Shown piece after piece: positions 34,727-45,707 of a stretch of 64,000 nt of DNA. The position numbers and the translations under genes were made by a program. Origin of the DNA: Letharia columbiana (Eukaryota; Ascomycota; Lecanoromycetes; Lecanorales; Parmeliaceae). The DNA lies in the NCBI RefSeq assembly GCF_014066305.1, contig NW_023501091.1, forward strand, positions 288,755-352,754. Reading direction: 5' to 3'. The stretch's first letter is position 1. Each line of letters opens with the position of its first letter. The notes below the pieces were generated by a model. That model was not told the origin of the DNA and did not search any database. It worked only from the letters and a program-made list of their open reading frames with translations.

Positions 34727-36287
34727 CTAATCACGCTCTGGCGACTGCAATTTCCCCCAACCGTACGTCTCCGCGAGCCTTTTTTTCAGATAGCCCTCTG
34801 CGGTCACCGTCTTCACACCTTGCTGCCTCTTTTCCGTTTCTCTGTCACGTATCATGTCACTCGGGACAGCTTCTATCTCGATATGGTCCGAAGGATGGCA
34901 AAAGTATGCTATACTATACCTATCTTCACTCTCCCCTTCTGGGAAGACAACTCGGTGCACGGTACTCTTAAGCAGTCCATTCGTCCAGAAATGCATCAAA
35001 TCCCCAATATTAACGAGGATCGGTGGATAGGAGTCATCTTCTGTGCCAGGTGGTTGTATAGGTACGGGAGACCAGGACGAACTTCGAGTAAGGATCTCGA
35101 GGCCTGGCTGGGAGGCGCGCTGGAAAAGGAGGGTGAGGGAACCTATGCCTTTAGTGAAGTCATTCTTCTCTTTGAATCGTCTGAAACACTGGCGCTTACC
35201 ATAATCGCTGTGAGCTCCGGCTCGGATGTCGACGGTAGTGTCCAAAGATTTATCCATTTCGACTGCGGGATACTGCAGAAATCGCGCACCTTGGTATCAG
35301 CTCTCACCTGTTGCCCATAGGGACGCACACACATGAAGCAACCGAAGTACGCTGCCGGAAGAGCCTTGAGATGGATCATGTCGAGACGAGAACCAATCCT
35401 TGCCACCTTGGTTGGGATCGATCTGGGTCTAGTCAGGCAGGGGCAAATCAAGGAGCCGCACACAGTTTCATACTCTGAGACCAAGAGCAAAGAGGCGCAG
35501 GAGCTTAATGCAGAGCTCATGACAAAGTACTCCGAAATGATATAGCTCGGCTTCATGTGAAGCAAGAGATGGCGGTAAAGGCTGTTGTGCTTTGCCATCG
35601 GTAAATTCGCCAAAGTTCATTGCCCTAGTCAACAATGTCAGTCGTTACGGCACTGAACCCCGGGTTTGGAAGAGAACTCTTTAAAGTCTCCACGCTGTAG
35701 GGGTTAGCGATGTCTTGTACGGTTGAAAAACCCAAGTACCTTCTCTTGATGGTTTCGAAGTCAGCCTTACTCTTTCGAGAGGAATCCTAAGTCGCGAGAC
35801 ATGTCTTAGGAGCAGGGAACTCTTTAGATATGTCTGATGACTTATAGGACAGCGTCAATGGGGAAGAATCGCCTCGGAAAGTATAACGTACGGGTCTTTG
35901 GGTCCAATGTTTCTGAGTGCATTGACGACCAACCGATATTCTGGCAGTATGTGAGAGACGAGCTCAGAGGAAGCTCAACAGCGGAAGGGGTTTACATTGG
36001 CTTGGATAGCACATTCCTGTTTCTCTTCTATGGTTGATGAGAAGAATCTTTGTGACTATCCACATCATTAGAATTGTCTGTACATCTAGTAATTGCTTCG
36101 GTCTGACCAATGCAAAGGCATTATCGAGAGTCTGCTTCGTGAAACCTACTCCTTCACCCCTGACAAACACAAAGCCATATCGAGCAACCGCATCTACTAG
36201 CTGGCCCGCTGTGTCCGCTGCACTGGCTTCGGATATGTCAATGACTGGGATCTGTAGGCTTGAACCATTGCTCCGTCTGGCATCCAT
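34727..36287 (-). CDS. 2-oxoglutarate/Fe(II)-dependent oxygenase, nine exons
   Basis: Minus-strand exons 36287-36108, 36055-35996, 35940-35892, 35744-35740, 35694-35678, 35624-35474, 35428-35333, 35272-35200 and 35142-34727 encode 348 aa. The DIOX_N part begins LQIPVIDIS and includes YGFVFV, FFSSTIEEKQECAIQAN, GWSSMHSETLDPKTQKRGDFKEAMNFGEF. The catalytic domain has the HXD motif GAHSDYGSLTLLFQ, the distal His in TVHRVVFP and the 2OG-binding Arg in EDRYSIAYF. It belongs to the isopenicillin-N-synthase-like superfamily; the substrate is unknown. Exon 4 is only 5 nt. It is accepted because it completes the conserved DPKTQKRGDFKE stretch in frame. Confidence 0.88.
35745..35891 (-). other. Introner-like intron in the 2OG oxygenase
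   Basis: GTACGT...TCAAG, 147 bp, the only long intron among the eight of this gene. It shares TCCCTGCTCC (35809-35818 on the minus strand) and GGCTGACTTCGAAACC near the branch point with the MUB1 and PUS4 introns, plus a CTGTC...TCAG block. Confidence 0.7.
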
Positions 36288-36627
36288 GTTTTCCCTGAGC
36301 CAACTCAGGGCAATGGTCTCAGAGAAATAGAGTGTTCGTCTGGGTATCGTCTACCCTAAGTGATGTCGCATATCCAAATCCGACAGCTGTACGGGAAAGG
36401 GGTTTTCCTGTCCTGTACCTTACTATAGGCTCTATAAGGATCGTAGGGCTTAGCGCCGGGCCCGAATTCAATTCCGCGCGCGAGGCCCAGAGATATTCCG
36501 AGACCTCTAGCAGCTTGTCTCTACTCTACGAACACACCGTGTCCTTGAAGCAGGTGAAGGGCGCTTGGTGGAGGCCGTCCATCTAACTCTTAACACGTTC
36601 CTTTTGTCTTCTTTCCTTATCTTGACG
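36288..36627. promoter_or_regulatory. Divergent promoter, 2OG oxygenase / MKT1
   Basis: 340 bp between opposite start codons. No specific factor site is claimed. Confidence 0.5.
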
Positions 36628-39260
36628 ATGGGGGGTAAGCAAAGCTCTTACACACAAGACAGAATTTCCCGTTAAAGCTAACCTTTCTTTAGTCGTAGCT
36701 TTTGATGTCTGGGCGGCAGAGAAAGGTATCGCCAAGTCCTTCGATCTGAAATTCCTTCAAGATCGTGTCATAGGCATCGATGCTGCCTACTACATACAAA
36801 GTCTGAACAAAGATCCCCTATTGTCCGCGCTGGGAGGGCCTCCCCTGGCTTTCGAGTTGACCGTAATCAACGCCGTGAAGCAATTGCAAGATGCTGGACT
36901 GAAAATACACTTTGTTTTCAACGGCTTGGAATCTGGCGTTGGAAGTGATCCAGTTGCAAGCTCCGCAAGAGCTGCGCACTTGGCCAGTGAGGCTTTCACT
37001 CTCTATGAAACCGAACAAGGCAAACAGGCCAGAGACGTGTTTAAGGCTTCAGGTATGCTCTGATCAATTCTTCCACGTTGGAAATAGTATTTAGCTGATA
37101 ATCAGGTCACTGTTATCCCTCGGCGCTGTCCGAAATCTTGAAAAAGACGCTTCATGAGCAAGGCGTACCTTTCACCGTCGCACCTTATAGCGCACTAGCT
37201 CAGGTACGCTTGGTTGGTCTATGCGTACAAGCAATGCTGACCATCTGTAGCTTGTATACTACGATAATCACCCAAGTCAATTCATCGACGCCGTGTACGG
37301 CCCATCGGAGCTCTTTTGCTTCGGCATCGACAAGCTCATCACTAAATTCGAGATCACCGATGATAGCCAGCATGTGGCCGAGAAGAACAAATCGGAGTCT
37401 CCTGTCCTTGAGCTTGCAAGATTTCAATGGATCGATCGACGAGACTGTCTTGCAGCGCTCGGTAATATATCTGTGAATGTTTTCTCCGATTCTCTCATGT
37501 TGGCTGGTTCCGGCCTTCTCCCCGAATTCCCACCTTTAGAAAACGAAACTGTCTACCGCAAACCATTTAGTATGCGCAACGTTGTCGACATGCTCACATC
37601 GTGTGGAGGTAGTGTTGCGCGCTTGTGTGCACAGTATTCTACCGATCCTGCTGTAAAAGGGGTCTACTTGGACCAGTACAAGAGGGCCTTGACAAGAATC
37701 AGACACCACATCATAATGACCGATGAAGGAGATGTTGAGATCTTAGGCAAGGACCACGCTCCCGATGATGCTCATGAATGCATTAGCCTACGTCTACCCG
37801 AAGAACTCTACATGTATCTCTCTCGTGGTATGCTTCGTCCAAGGGTCCTCAACTGGTTGACCACTGGCAAGATCTCTATCATACAGCCTCTTTCAGGCGG
37901 TGATGGTCGACCTTATCAAAATCTTGTGAAGTTTCAGCTGGACCCATTGAGGAGGCAGGCACTATCGCTTTTGACTGAGCCAATACATCGGTATTATCAT
38001 TCGAGAGATATTACGACAAGCCTTTTGTTTGACCCCACATACGAGGGGAGATTCAACATGAGGGATGTATCCTCTCCTCGGGACTTGCTGTCGAAGTGGA
38101 ACGTCAAGAACAATCTCATAGCGGGGGTACATGAATTTTCACCTGCAGTGATCTTCCAAGCTAAATATTACTCTAGTATTCCACAGAAGACTTGCCAGCA
38201 GGTACTCTCTCATTTGCGATCCTGAGCTTGGAGAATCCCGAGTTTGCTGCGAAGACAGTCACGCAAAAGCCAAAGGCTGGACAAGAGGTGAGAATCGAAT
38301 TATTGAAGTTTGAACGAGGCGCTGATTGTGCCAAGCCCTTGAAGCACCGCGATGAGATACTCGCAAACGCAGTTTGGCGCTTGCTTCAGCTACGAGGTTA
38401 CCTGAACGAGCAGCACCAGCTTACAGAGTGGGGCAAAGTATTGGAAGCTGTTTGGTCGGCGTCAGGCACGAGGAGAGACGAGGAAGAGGCTGCGCTAATT
38501 GCAGTAGAGCTGATGCGTTTTGAGCTCATTAATCCGGACACCATGTTTTTAGGTTATGGTGGTGCACCGGGGAATGGATCAGGTCGGTGCCGATGCTTGA
38601 AGTGGACAGGCTGACTATTGCTAATGATTACACCAGATATTGACAAGCGCAATGCCATGCTGGTGTCCCGCGTTGCTTGTCTCGGCAAGATTCGCCATTC
38701 GGCCAAGGGCTATAGTGGTCCCTTGAGTCGACACATGCTCGCTTACCACTCGATCGTGTCGAATGTGCACACAAGCCTGCGTGATTTGCTAGAGATGATC
38801 GTTGCGGCCATGTTCTTGGAGGGACTCGTTGATAGAGACCGCAACGACTGGGCGGATATCTCTCTCGGGTACGTCTACTGACCTGAGGCATTTATTGTGA
38901 CATCATTTCCTAATGCTCGTACAGCTTGCCATTCTACCAAGAGCAGTCATGCGCTCTCGGGGTCTTGACAATGCACTTTCTGGATGACTTGTGCAACTAC
39001 TCAGACCCTACATCGGAGAGTACTCGGGCCGAAGTGAAAAAGAAAGGACAAGAGTGGATTATGCACGGCGATTTCAGTGGCAGCTTAGACGATGCTTTCC
39101 GCATTTGGGATGCAGTGAGTGAACGAGTCAAGTAGGTATGGATCATGAGTGACGCTTATTTTGTCTCTAGGTTTACCAAGGAGTCAAGGTAGCTGGTAAC
39201 AAGTTGAAAGATACCGACATCTGGGATGAAGTCGATACCTGGCTATCTCAGAGGAAATGA
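36628..39260 (+). CDS. MKT1: Mkt1-like post-transcriptional regulator (XPG-like fold)
   Basis: Exons 36628-36634, 36693-37052, 37106-37203, 37251-38126, 38177-38582, 38637-38868, 38925-39114 and 39171-39260 encode 752 aa. The first exon is just ATGGGGG. The XPG-N/I-like nuclease fold (FDVWAAEKG, IGIDAAYYI, LKIHFVFNGLES) spans about residues 1-250. The Mkt1 C-terminal domains include HRDEILANAVWRLLQLRGYL and the MLVSRVACLGKIRHSAK region. In yeast Mkt1 works with Pbp1 on mRNA 3' UTRs and influences stress and mitochondrial traits. Nuclease activity is thought to be lost in this family. Confidence 0.93.
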
Positions 39261-39883
39261 GGGAGGTGAGATAAGCTTGGCATGTGTGTGCATGTGCTTC
39301 TTACGCAAAGGCCAAAGCATGCAAATGGTAATCCATCACTTGTCACTTTGCCGGTATGTGTGCGTCCAATCAACGGGACGCTGAATTGACAGCTTGAAAG
39401 ACTTCGCTGACAGTGATGGTAAGTATACATGTAGATAAAATGGTATGTCAGGAAAAGGTTGACGTTGTGTGAGAGCAGCCCTACTGGCTTCGATCTGGTC
39501 ATGGTCAAACTCACGCTTGTATTGGATGGTAAATCGAAGAACTCATCACATGTTGCTGTGGCTTAAGACGATGCGCAATATATTCGGCCTTGTAGTATTC
39601 ACTCGTATGTGAGAACAGTCGTCTCCGTATGCGTCGATTGATTGACACAGTACTGAAATCTGATCGGTGGCAAATTTCAGTGGTGCGGTTCTGCCGCGCC
39701 ACTAAAGGTTTCCGCTACTGTGTCCTTACCGGTGGTGCCGGTACTTTACTTTATTACTAAAGATACTACTTCTCGTGATCAACCAGGTTTTACGTATACC
39801 TCCTGTCTCTCTCGATCAACACGCAGTCGAAGAATCAGTTTAACCACCACGCCTAAACAGCATTTATTCATACAACTGCCATC
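39261..39883. other. MKT1 3' flank and PDI promoter
   Basis: 623 bp, tandem orientation. Nothing coding seen; the 100 bp before the PDI ATG are C/T- and A-rich as in many fungal leaders. I could not identify a convincing UPR element by eye. Confidence 0.5.
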
Positions 39884-41039
39884 ATGGTTAGACTGACCTA
39901 CCTCCTCCTATCCGCCTTTGCTCTCCTGGGCGCCAATGCAGCCTCCTCTGTCCTCGACCTCGTCCCAGACAATTTCGATGACATCGTTCTAAAATCAGGC
40001 AAACCAGCACTGGTCGAGTTCTTCGCCCCTTGGTGCGGTCACTGCAAGAAGCTAGCCCCCATATACGAAGAATTGGCTACCAATTTTGAGTTTGCCAAAG
40101 ACAAGGTGTCAATTGCAAAGGTAGACGCCGATGCAGAGAAGGACCTCGGAAGGAAATTTGGTGTACAGGGTTTTCCCACACTGAAGTGGTTCGACGGCAA
40201 GAGTGATACGCCTACAGATTACCAGGGTGGCCGGGACTTGGAGAGTCTTTCCAGCTTTATCTCCGAGAAGACGGGCCTCAAGATCAAGACAAAGAAAGCA
40301 GCTCCAAGCGCCGTAGAGATGCTTACGGACAGATCTTTCAAGGCTGAAATTGGAGGGGATAAGGATGTCTTGGTGGCCTTCACTGCACCATGGTGTGGAC
40401 GTATGTTGAAGTCATTCTCTGGATTATGTTTAGCCCGACGTTGCTGACCTTGTCGCAGACTGCAAGAGCTTAGCGCCAGTTTGGGAACAAGTAGCAACCG
40501 ACTACGCTTCGGAGCCCGATGTCTTGATCGCCAAGGTCGATGCTGAAGCCGAAAACTCGAAAGCTACAGCTCAAGATCAAGGCGTCAAGTCATACCCTAC
40601 TATCAAATACTTCCCCAAGGGTTCTACCACCCCTGAGCCATACGAAGGCGGTCGAACCGAGCAGGATATTCTTTCATTCATGAACGAGAAGGCCGGCGTT
40701 CACCGCACGATTGGCGGCAAGCTGGATGAAATTGCTGGCACGATCCCAAGTCTGGACACCATCGTGAGCAGGCTTACTGGTGGCGAAAGTATTGCCAGTC
40801 TCTCGGAACAGATCACAGCTTCTGCAAAGGCATCGAAGGATAAGTATGCGGAATACTACGTCAAGGTCTCGGAGAAGCTCGGCAAGAACGCTGGATATGC
40901 GGAGAAAGAGCTGGCCAGGTTGCAAGGTCTGATCAAGAAGGGGGGTTTGGCGCCGGAGAAAATCGATGATTTGACTTCTCGGTCGAACATCTTGAGACGA
41001 TTCAAAGGCCAGGAACCGGTTGCCAAAGAAGAGTTGTAA
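39884..41039 (+). CDS. tigA: Protein disulfide isomerase, TigA/ERp38 type
   Basis: Exons 39884-40400 and 40459-41039 encode 365 aa. A signal peptide (MVRLTYLLLSAFALLGANAA) precedes two thioredoxin domains with FFAPWCGHCKK and TAPWCGHCKS active sites; the single intron splits the second CGHC between Gly and His codons. A helical ERp29-like C-terminal domain (about residues 260-355) ends in KEEL, an ER-retrieval-like tetrapeptide. The protein oxidises and isomerises disulfides in the ER lumen. Length and domain order match fungal TigA. Confidence 0.95.
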
Positions 41040-41384
41040 AGATTTCGACACTGTACGATAGAGAATGAAAAGCAGTCTGGGGCACACCTCAACAATGTCC
41101 TTCGAGGAAGCCTTTTTTCCATTATGAGGCCAAGTCCTGAATTCTCTGCTAAAATTCACATTGGGGTGACTATACTTCCACCTAATTCATACTCCAGGGC
41201 TCTTCCTGTTGTACTGCTATTGTAATCCGCGCAGGCGGCAGTCCCACCAATTTTTAGTGAAATGTAAATAGTTTCAAAAACACGCTGCAAAGGCCGACGA
41301 AAGATATCGCCATCCGCCCCGGGTATACGCAAAATATGGTTGTAGGTGCGTGTATATTGTAAGAAATTGCACGCATATACCCTT
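41040..41384. other. Convergent 3' flank, PDI / HSBP1
   Basis: 345 bp of tail-to-tail sequence without coding signal. Confidence 0.5.
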
Positions 41385-41719
41385 TCAACTTTCCCTGCTC
41401 TCTGAGCTGTTCCCCGCTTTGATGGCTGCTTCCATATCGTCGAGCCGTTGTGACATCTCGTCCACTATGAACGATTAGTCGATATTCGAGTCAAAAGGGC
41501 GGTAGCTCTCCGTACTTTTCGCAAACAATTCGGCTGAGACTTTTGAAAATTTGGGACCAAGGTTATTTAGGAGGTTGTCGACGGCCTTAACAAGGTCGTT
41601 CTCGTCTCCTGTGCTCAACGCAGTCTGTAATAATGCCAGTGGGTCAGAAGCCGGTGAAATGAAGGGCAAGAAGACCATACACTTGGCCGAGGGTTCGGAT
41701 CTCGATTGGCTGAAGACAT
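41385..41719 (-). CDS. hsbp1: Heat shock factor-binding protein 1 (HSBP1)
   Basis: Minus-strand exons 41719-41681, 41624-41516 and 41464-41385 encode only 75 aa. The core VKAVDNLLNNLGPKFSKVS, then ELFAKMDEMSQRLDDMEAAI, is the HSBP1 heptad-repeat coiled coil. Introns are 56 and 51 bp with matching phases. A single long frame (41475-41942) hides the gene because both introns read through. HSBP1 forms a small trimeric or hexameric coiled coil that binds the HSF1 oligomerisation domain and assists WASH-complex assembly in other organisms. It is divergent from EBP2, 235 bp apart. Confidence 0.88.
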
Positions 41720-41954
41720 TCAACTGCGGTACGGAGGTATTTTGCCTAGGATCCAGCACGAAATGAATCCAACTTATACAGGCTTGTTGCCCACATAAGG
41801 GTAATAAGTAGAAGGGAGGAATCGCGTCCGTATATCCAAGATTCTCCATATAAGAATGTTGTGTTGCAATATCAACCAACGGGTGGATGGACTGATTTTG
41901 CAAAGAGCTTTGTTGCACAACCACACAATTTTCGGACTCCACTTACACCGTGCC

Positions 41955-43227
41955 ATGGCGAAGAAGGGCAAACTACTGACAGCGCTCGACGCTCACAAGG
42001 GCCGCGATTACAACTTACAAAAGCAAAAGAAACAGCAAAAGCAAGCTGCCAAAAAGAAACGCACGAAAGATCCGGGATCAAATTCGGAGGAAAAGGAAAA
42101 GGAAAAGGAAAATGCCGAGGCGCAGGCCAATGGCATACCATATATGCCTGGAGCCGAGAGCGACGGCTGGGAAAGTGATGAGAGTGAAGCAGCAGAAGCT
42201 ATAGCTGTATGTCGAGCTTCTACGGCTTTAGATATCTACTTGATACTGACTAGACCATAGATTGACACCTCAAGGGTCATCGAAGACGAAAGTGACAGCG
42301 ATAGCAGCTTAGGCGGCGAAGAAGCGGAGGAACCAGACCTCGAAGAAGCAGAAGACGAAGACGACATTCCCCTCTCAGACATTGAATCCCTCGCTCCAGA
42401 AGAAAAAGCCGATATCCTCCCCCACCAACGCCTCACAATCAACAACACGACCGCTCTGACAAAGTCTTTGAAGGACATCGCTTTGCCTTCCAGCCTCCAT
42501 TTCTCCGCCCATCAATCAATCACGACCTCCGAGCCTGTAGCAATCTTAGATGTCAACGACGACCTAACCCGGGAACTGGCCTTCTACAAGCAATGCCTTG
42601 ACGCAGCCAACGAAGCTCGAACAATGCTGAAGAATGAGGGAGTCCCTTTCTCGCGGCCCACCGACTACTTTGCGGAAATGGTGAAAAGCGACGAGCACAT
42701 GGGGAAGATCAAGTATAAGATGGTGGACGAGGCAGCTAACAAGAAGGCGGCCGCAGATGCAAGGAAGCAGAGGGATCTGAAGAAATTTGGGAAGCAGGTA
42801 CAGGTTGCCAAGTTGCAGGAGAGGGATAAGGCGAAGAGGGAGACGTTGGACAGGATCAATTTGCTCAAGCGAAGTATGGTATCCGGCGTCGGGAGCCGTA
42901 TGGTACAGTTGGGCTGATGATTCGTCTACAGAACGGAAGAACACAGATACGGGCGCCGCAAATGAAGAAGATCTCTTCGATGTAGCACTCGAGGATGCTG
43001 CTAAAGAAGAGCGGTCATCGAGATCTGCCAAAGGTGGAGATGGTCGAGGGCGAACGCAGAATAAAAGGCAGAAGAAAGATGATAAGCACGGCTTTGGTGG
43101 CAAGAAGCGGTTTTCGAAAAGTACAGACGCTGCTTCGACTGCAGACCTGCGCGGCTTTTCAGCGAAGAAGATGAAGGGAAAGAAAGGGCCGCAAAGGCTG
43201 GGAAAGAGCCGGAGAGCTAAACTGTGA
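41955..43227 (+). CDS. EBP2: rRNA-processing protein EBP2
   Basis: Exons 41955-42206, 42261-42873 and 42932-43227 encode 386 aa. It has a Lys-rich N-terminus, a long acidic stretch (residues about 60-135), the EBP2 core (LTRELAFYKQCLDAANEAR, RPTDYFAEMVKSDEHMGKIK) and a basic C-terminus rich in KKR and FGGKKRFSK. Ebp2 is a nucleolar 60S assembly factor acting with Brx1 and Rrs1. The second intron interrupts the LLKRKRKNTD basic motif. Confidence 0.94.
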
Positions 43228-43531
43228 CGGGAAGGGGCCGATAAAAGCACAGGAAATGATTGTCATCATATCCATATTTCCGGTATCGGCTGTGGAGTTT
43301 CGCAAGATACCCAATGAAATCGCAAGATCCCCAATGGAATACTGAGACACAGATCGCGTTCTCTGAAATGATTTTTCATAGGAGGGGCTGACATATCTCA
43401 TCGTCACACACAGCGTCCACGTCGTAGCGTTAGCTTCAGATGACCTTTCATCCGTCGTACATCCTCCGCGTTCAAATCACTGTGGGTATCATCCAAAAGA
43501 CTCCGAGATCTACACACGGTCTCTTCTCTTC
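43228..43531. other. Convergent 3' flank, EBP2 / RFTS gene
   Basis: 304 bp. A near-repeated segment occurs around 43297-43337 (AGATACCCAATG-like followed by AGATCCCCAATG). Otherwise nothing seen. Confidence 0.5.
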
Positions 43532-45234
43532 CTAGTATCTCCGCCTGATCGGAGGCTGCCACTTGCGCTGAAGGGTGTCCGGAGCAAGCTCAGTCCCAGG
43601 GTCAGGGGCAAATGCTTGCAATCGGCGTACAAGATTGCTTCGCGATATTAGTACCTTAGCTCAATGTCTGTAGGAGCTTCGACACTTACTTGACGGGCAA
43701 ATACGGCCGACTCTCGTTGAGAGCCAAGTCGATCTTCTCTTGAGCTTGAGTAGCGTGCGTCTTGAAATGTTCCATAATCCTCGCCTTGCCGGCCGGTTTC
43801 GAGGCTTCATGTACTCGATGGAAACAACCTTCGAGGGTGCAAGTCCATAAATCTCCAGGACCTTGAGGCTCCATGGACGGCAGGTCATACTCGACTACCC
43901 TCAACTCCAGGTACTTTCGTGGAAGATATTTCAGGCCGTGAGCATCTTCCGGAGAGCTTTCTCTTGGAGGGTTCGTTAAGAGCTCCAAGTCTTCGGCCGT
44001 ATGTATCGTTGTGATGGGAGATCCTTCGAAGAATTGTGAGTCCTCGTCATTTTGCTCCTCTCCGTGAGGACCTTCACTCAGGTCGTCCACCGCGAAAAGA
44101 CTCTTTCGACGACCTGCAGCTTTTCGCGCAGTCTTGCCTCCGCTTGGTTGCAAAATTGACTTGTGCTTGCGGGTGAGAACATTGCGAACGCCGTCTTCGT
44201 CCGAAGAGGCTGAATCTAGGACTTGTTTTGAGGGAGGTGTTCCGGGCAATTGACTGTCCACTTGGGCTGCTGCTCTGCCTTTACGCGTCTTCTTATCTTT
44301 AGGTTCTTCTGTGTGTGGCGATTGTGACTTTCTCTTCTTTGAATTGTCTCTATTTTCTAACGAGGCGGCTTTTAAAGCATTGTTGGTTCCAAAGACCCTC
44401 GCTTCAATTTTACTATACTCGTCCTGTAGCAAAGTCAGATGGTGAACCATTTATGTACGTTTCTGACCTACAGAAAACTTCGACTCATAATAATTCAGCA
44501 TCGGCGTTTGGGCCCAGTCCAATCCCTCTTGACATTCGAGCATCGAGGTGATCAGAAATCCCCGATGCTCGTGGAAAGCTTCTCGAACGTCGTCCGCGTC
44601 AGAAAGGCGCAATGATTTTCCCGACGCGAGGTACTGTATACTTTTAGCAATTGCGCATGGGAGAGACGGGTATTGGCAAAGGTTCAGTACCTCTTTGAAC
44701 AACGCTCTAGTGTACTTGTCCAATTCTTTTGCATTAAGCTTTGGACGCTTCCTGATCGCTCTCCTCAACTTGTCTGCGAGCATGTAGAACATGGATGCCG
44801 CCTCGTTCATCAAAGAATATGTCTCCTTGTATGAGGATGCTGGACTTTGAATCTCAAACCAGCCTGCCTTTCCTGCCGCCCAGAAACCGTAGGATCCATC
44901 TTCATATTCGGCGAACGCGTACGTTGTGACGTTCTTGAGCTCAATAGCTTTCTCGTGGTATCGCCTGTCTCGTACTAATTTGACGCGTTCAGTCGTTCTC
45001 CTTTAGATTCATGACCGGTTTCATCATACCAAGTGGAAGTAAGTCACTGTCGATCTCGTCGAGTTTCCCCGATACTGTGACGGGATGGCCTTTGTGTGCT
45101 GACAATAAACTCGCCTGCTCTCCGGTCTTGGAAGAGGTGACATTGATCTTCTTGAAATTAAAAGTTGGCCACTCATCTGAATTGCGGAGAGAGGGGTCTT
45201 TCGGCTTGAGTACGTCCTCCTCTAGGATGGCCAT
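43532..45234 (-). CDS. RFTS (DNMT1 replication-foci) domain protein
   Basis: Minus-strand exons 45234-45030, 44974-44472, 44423-43690 and 43637-43532 encode 515 aa. The N-terminal half contains an RFTS-like domain: VTTYAFAEYEDGSYGFWAAGKAGWFEI, then YKETYSLMNEAASMFYMLAD. The middle is basic and Ser-rich. The C-terminus carries a Cys/His cluster (WTCTLEGCFHRVH...HFKTH) consistent with a zinc finger, and ends RRLQAFAPDPGTEL...RRRY. No methyltransferase domain is present. The combination of RFTS with a zinc finger recalls Raf2 of the fission-yeast CLRC heterochromatin complex. That link is inference; an RFTS protein of unknown role is the safe call. Confidence 0.8.
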
Positions 45235-45707
45235 AGGTTTTAGAGCACGTTTTCGGTCTGGTGACGGTGGTGACGGAGCGCATAAGTCAATGATTCAAAC
45301 GCGGAAGACGCGTGCCCTGGGGTGGCTAGGTATATCAAAGCGGCAGCTTGTCTTTGAACGTCAATCTCGCTTATGATAGGTATCCGTGATCGACAATCAA
45401 TGATCGCTTAAGCAAAGTAGTTGATGCAGCTGCCCCTGCACGCCCTGTTTGACAGTGAAGTCGTGAAGTAAGGTACTTTAGTGAAGGACTGGCATTATAC
45501 TCGAGTCCATTTCATTCTATATTGCTGCACTTTCTATTCATTCTATTTTGTACTAATTATTCAATTGTGTGTATCATATATCATTTCACCTATTTATTTC
45601 ATCAAAAGTCAACACCAGATGTGGGAACTTGGTCATTTTCCCCAATCCTAATTGCAGTCTCTCGAGCGACTTGGATGCCCGGTCCGACCTCGCTCGTCAA
45701 GAATATC
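45235..45707. promoter_or_regulatory. Divergent promoter, RFTS gene / PUS4
   Basis: 473 bp between opposite starts; the PUS4-proximal half is AT-rich (TATATATCATTT-like). Confidence 0.5.

Noticed and set aside
41475..41942. 155-codon minus frame taken as one unspliced protein
   Set aside because: Better explained by the spliced HSBP1 gene, which uses only part of it.
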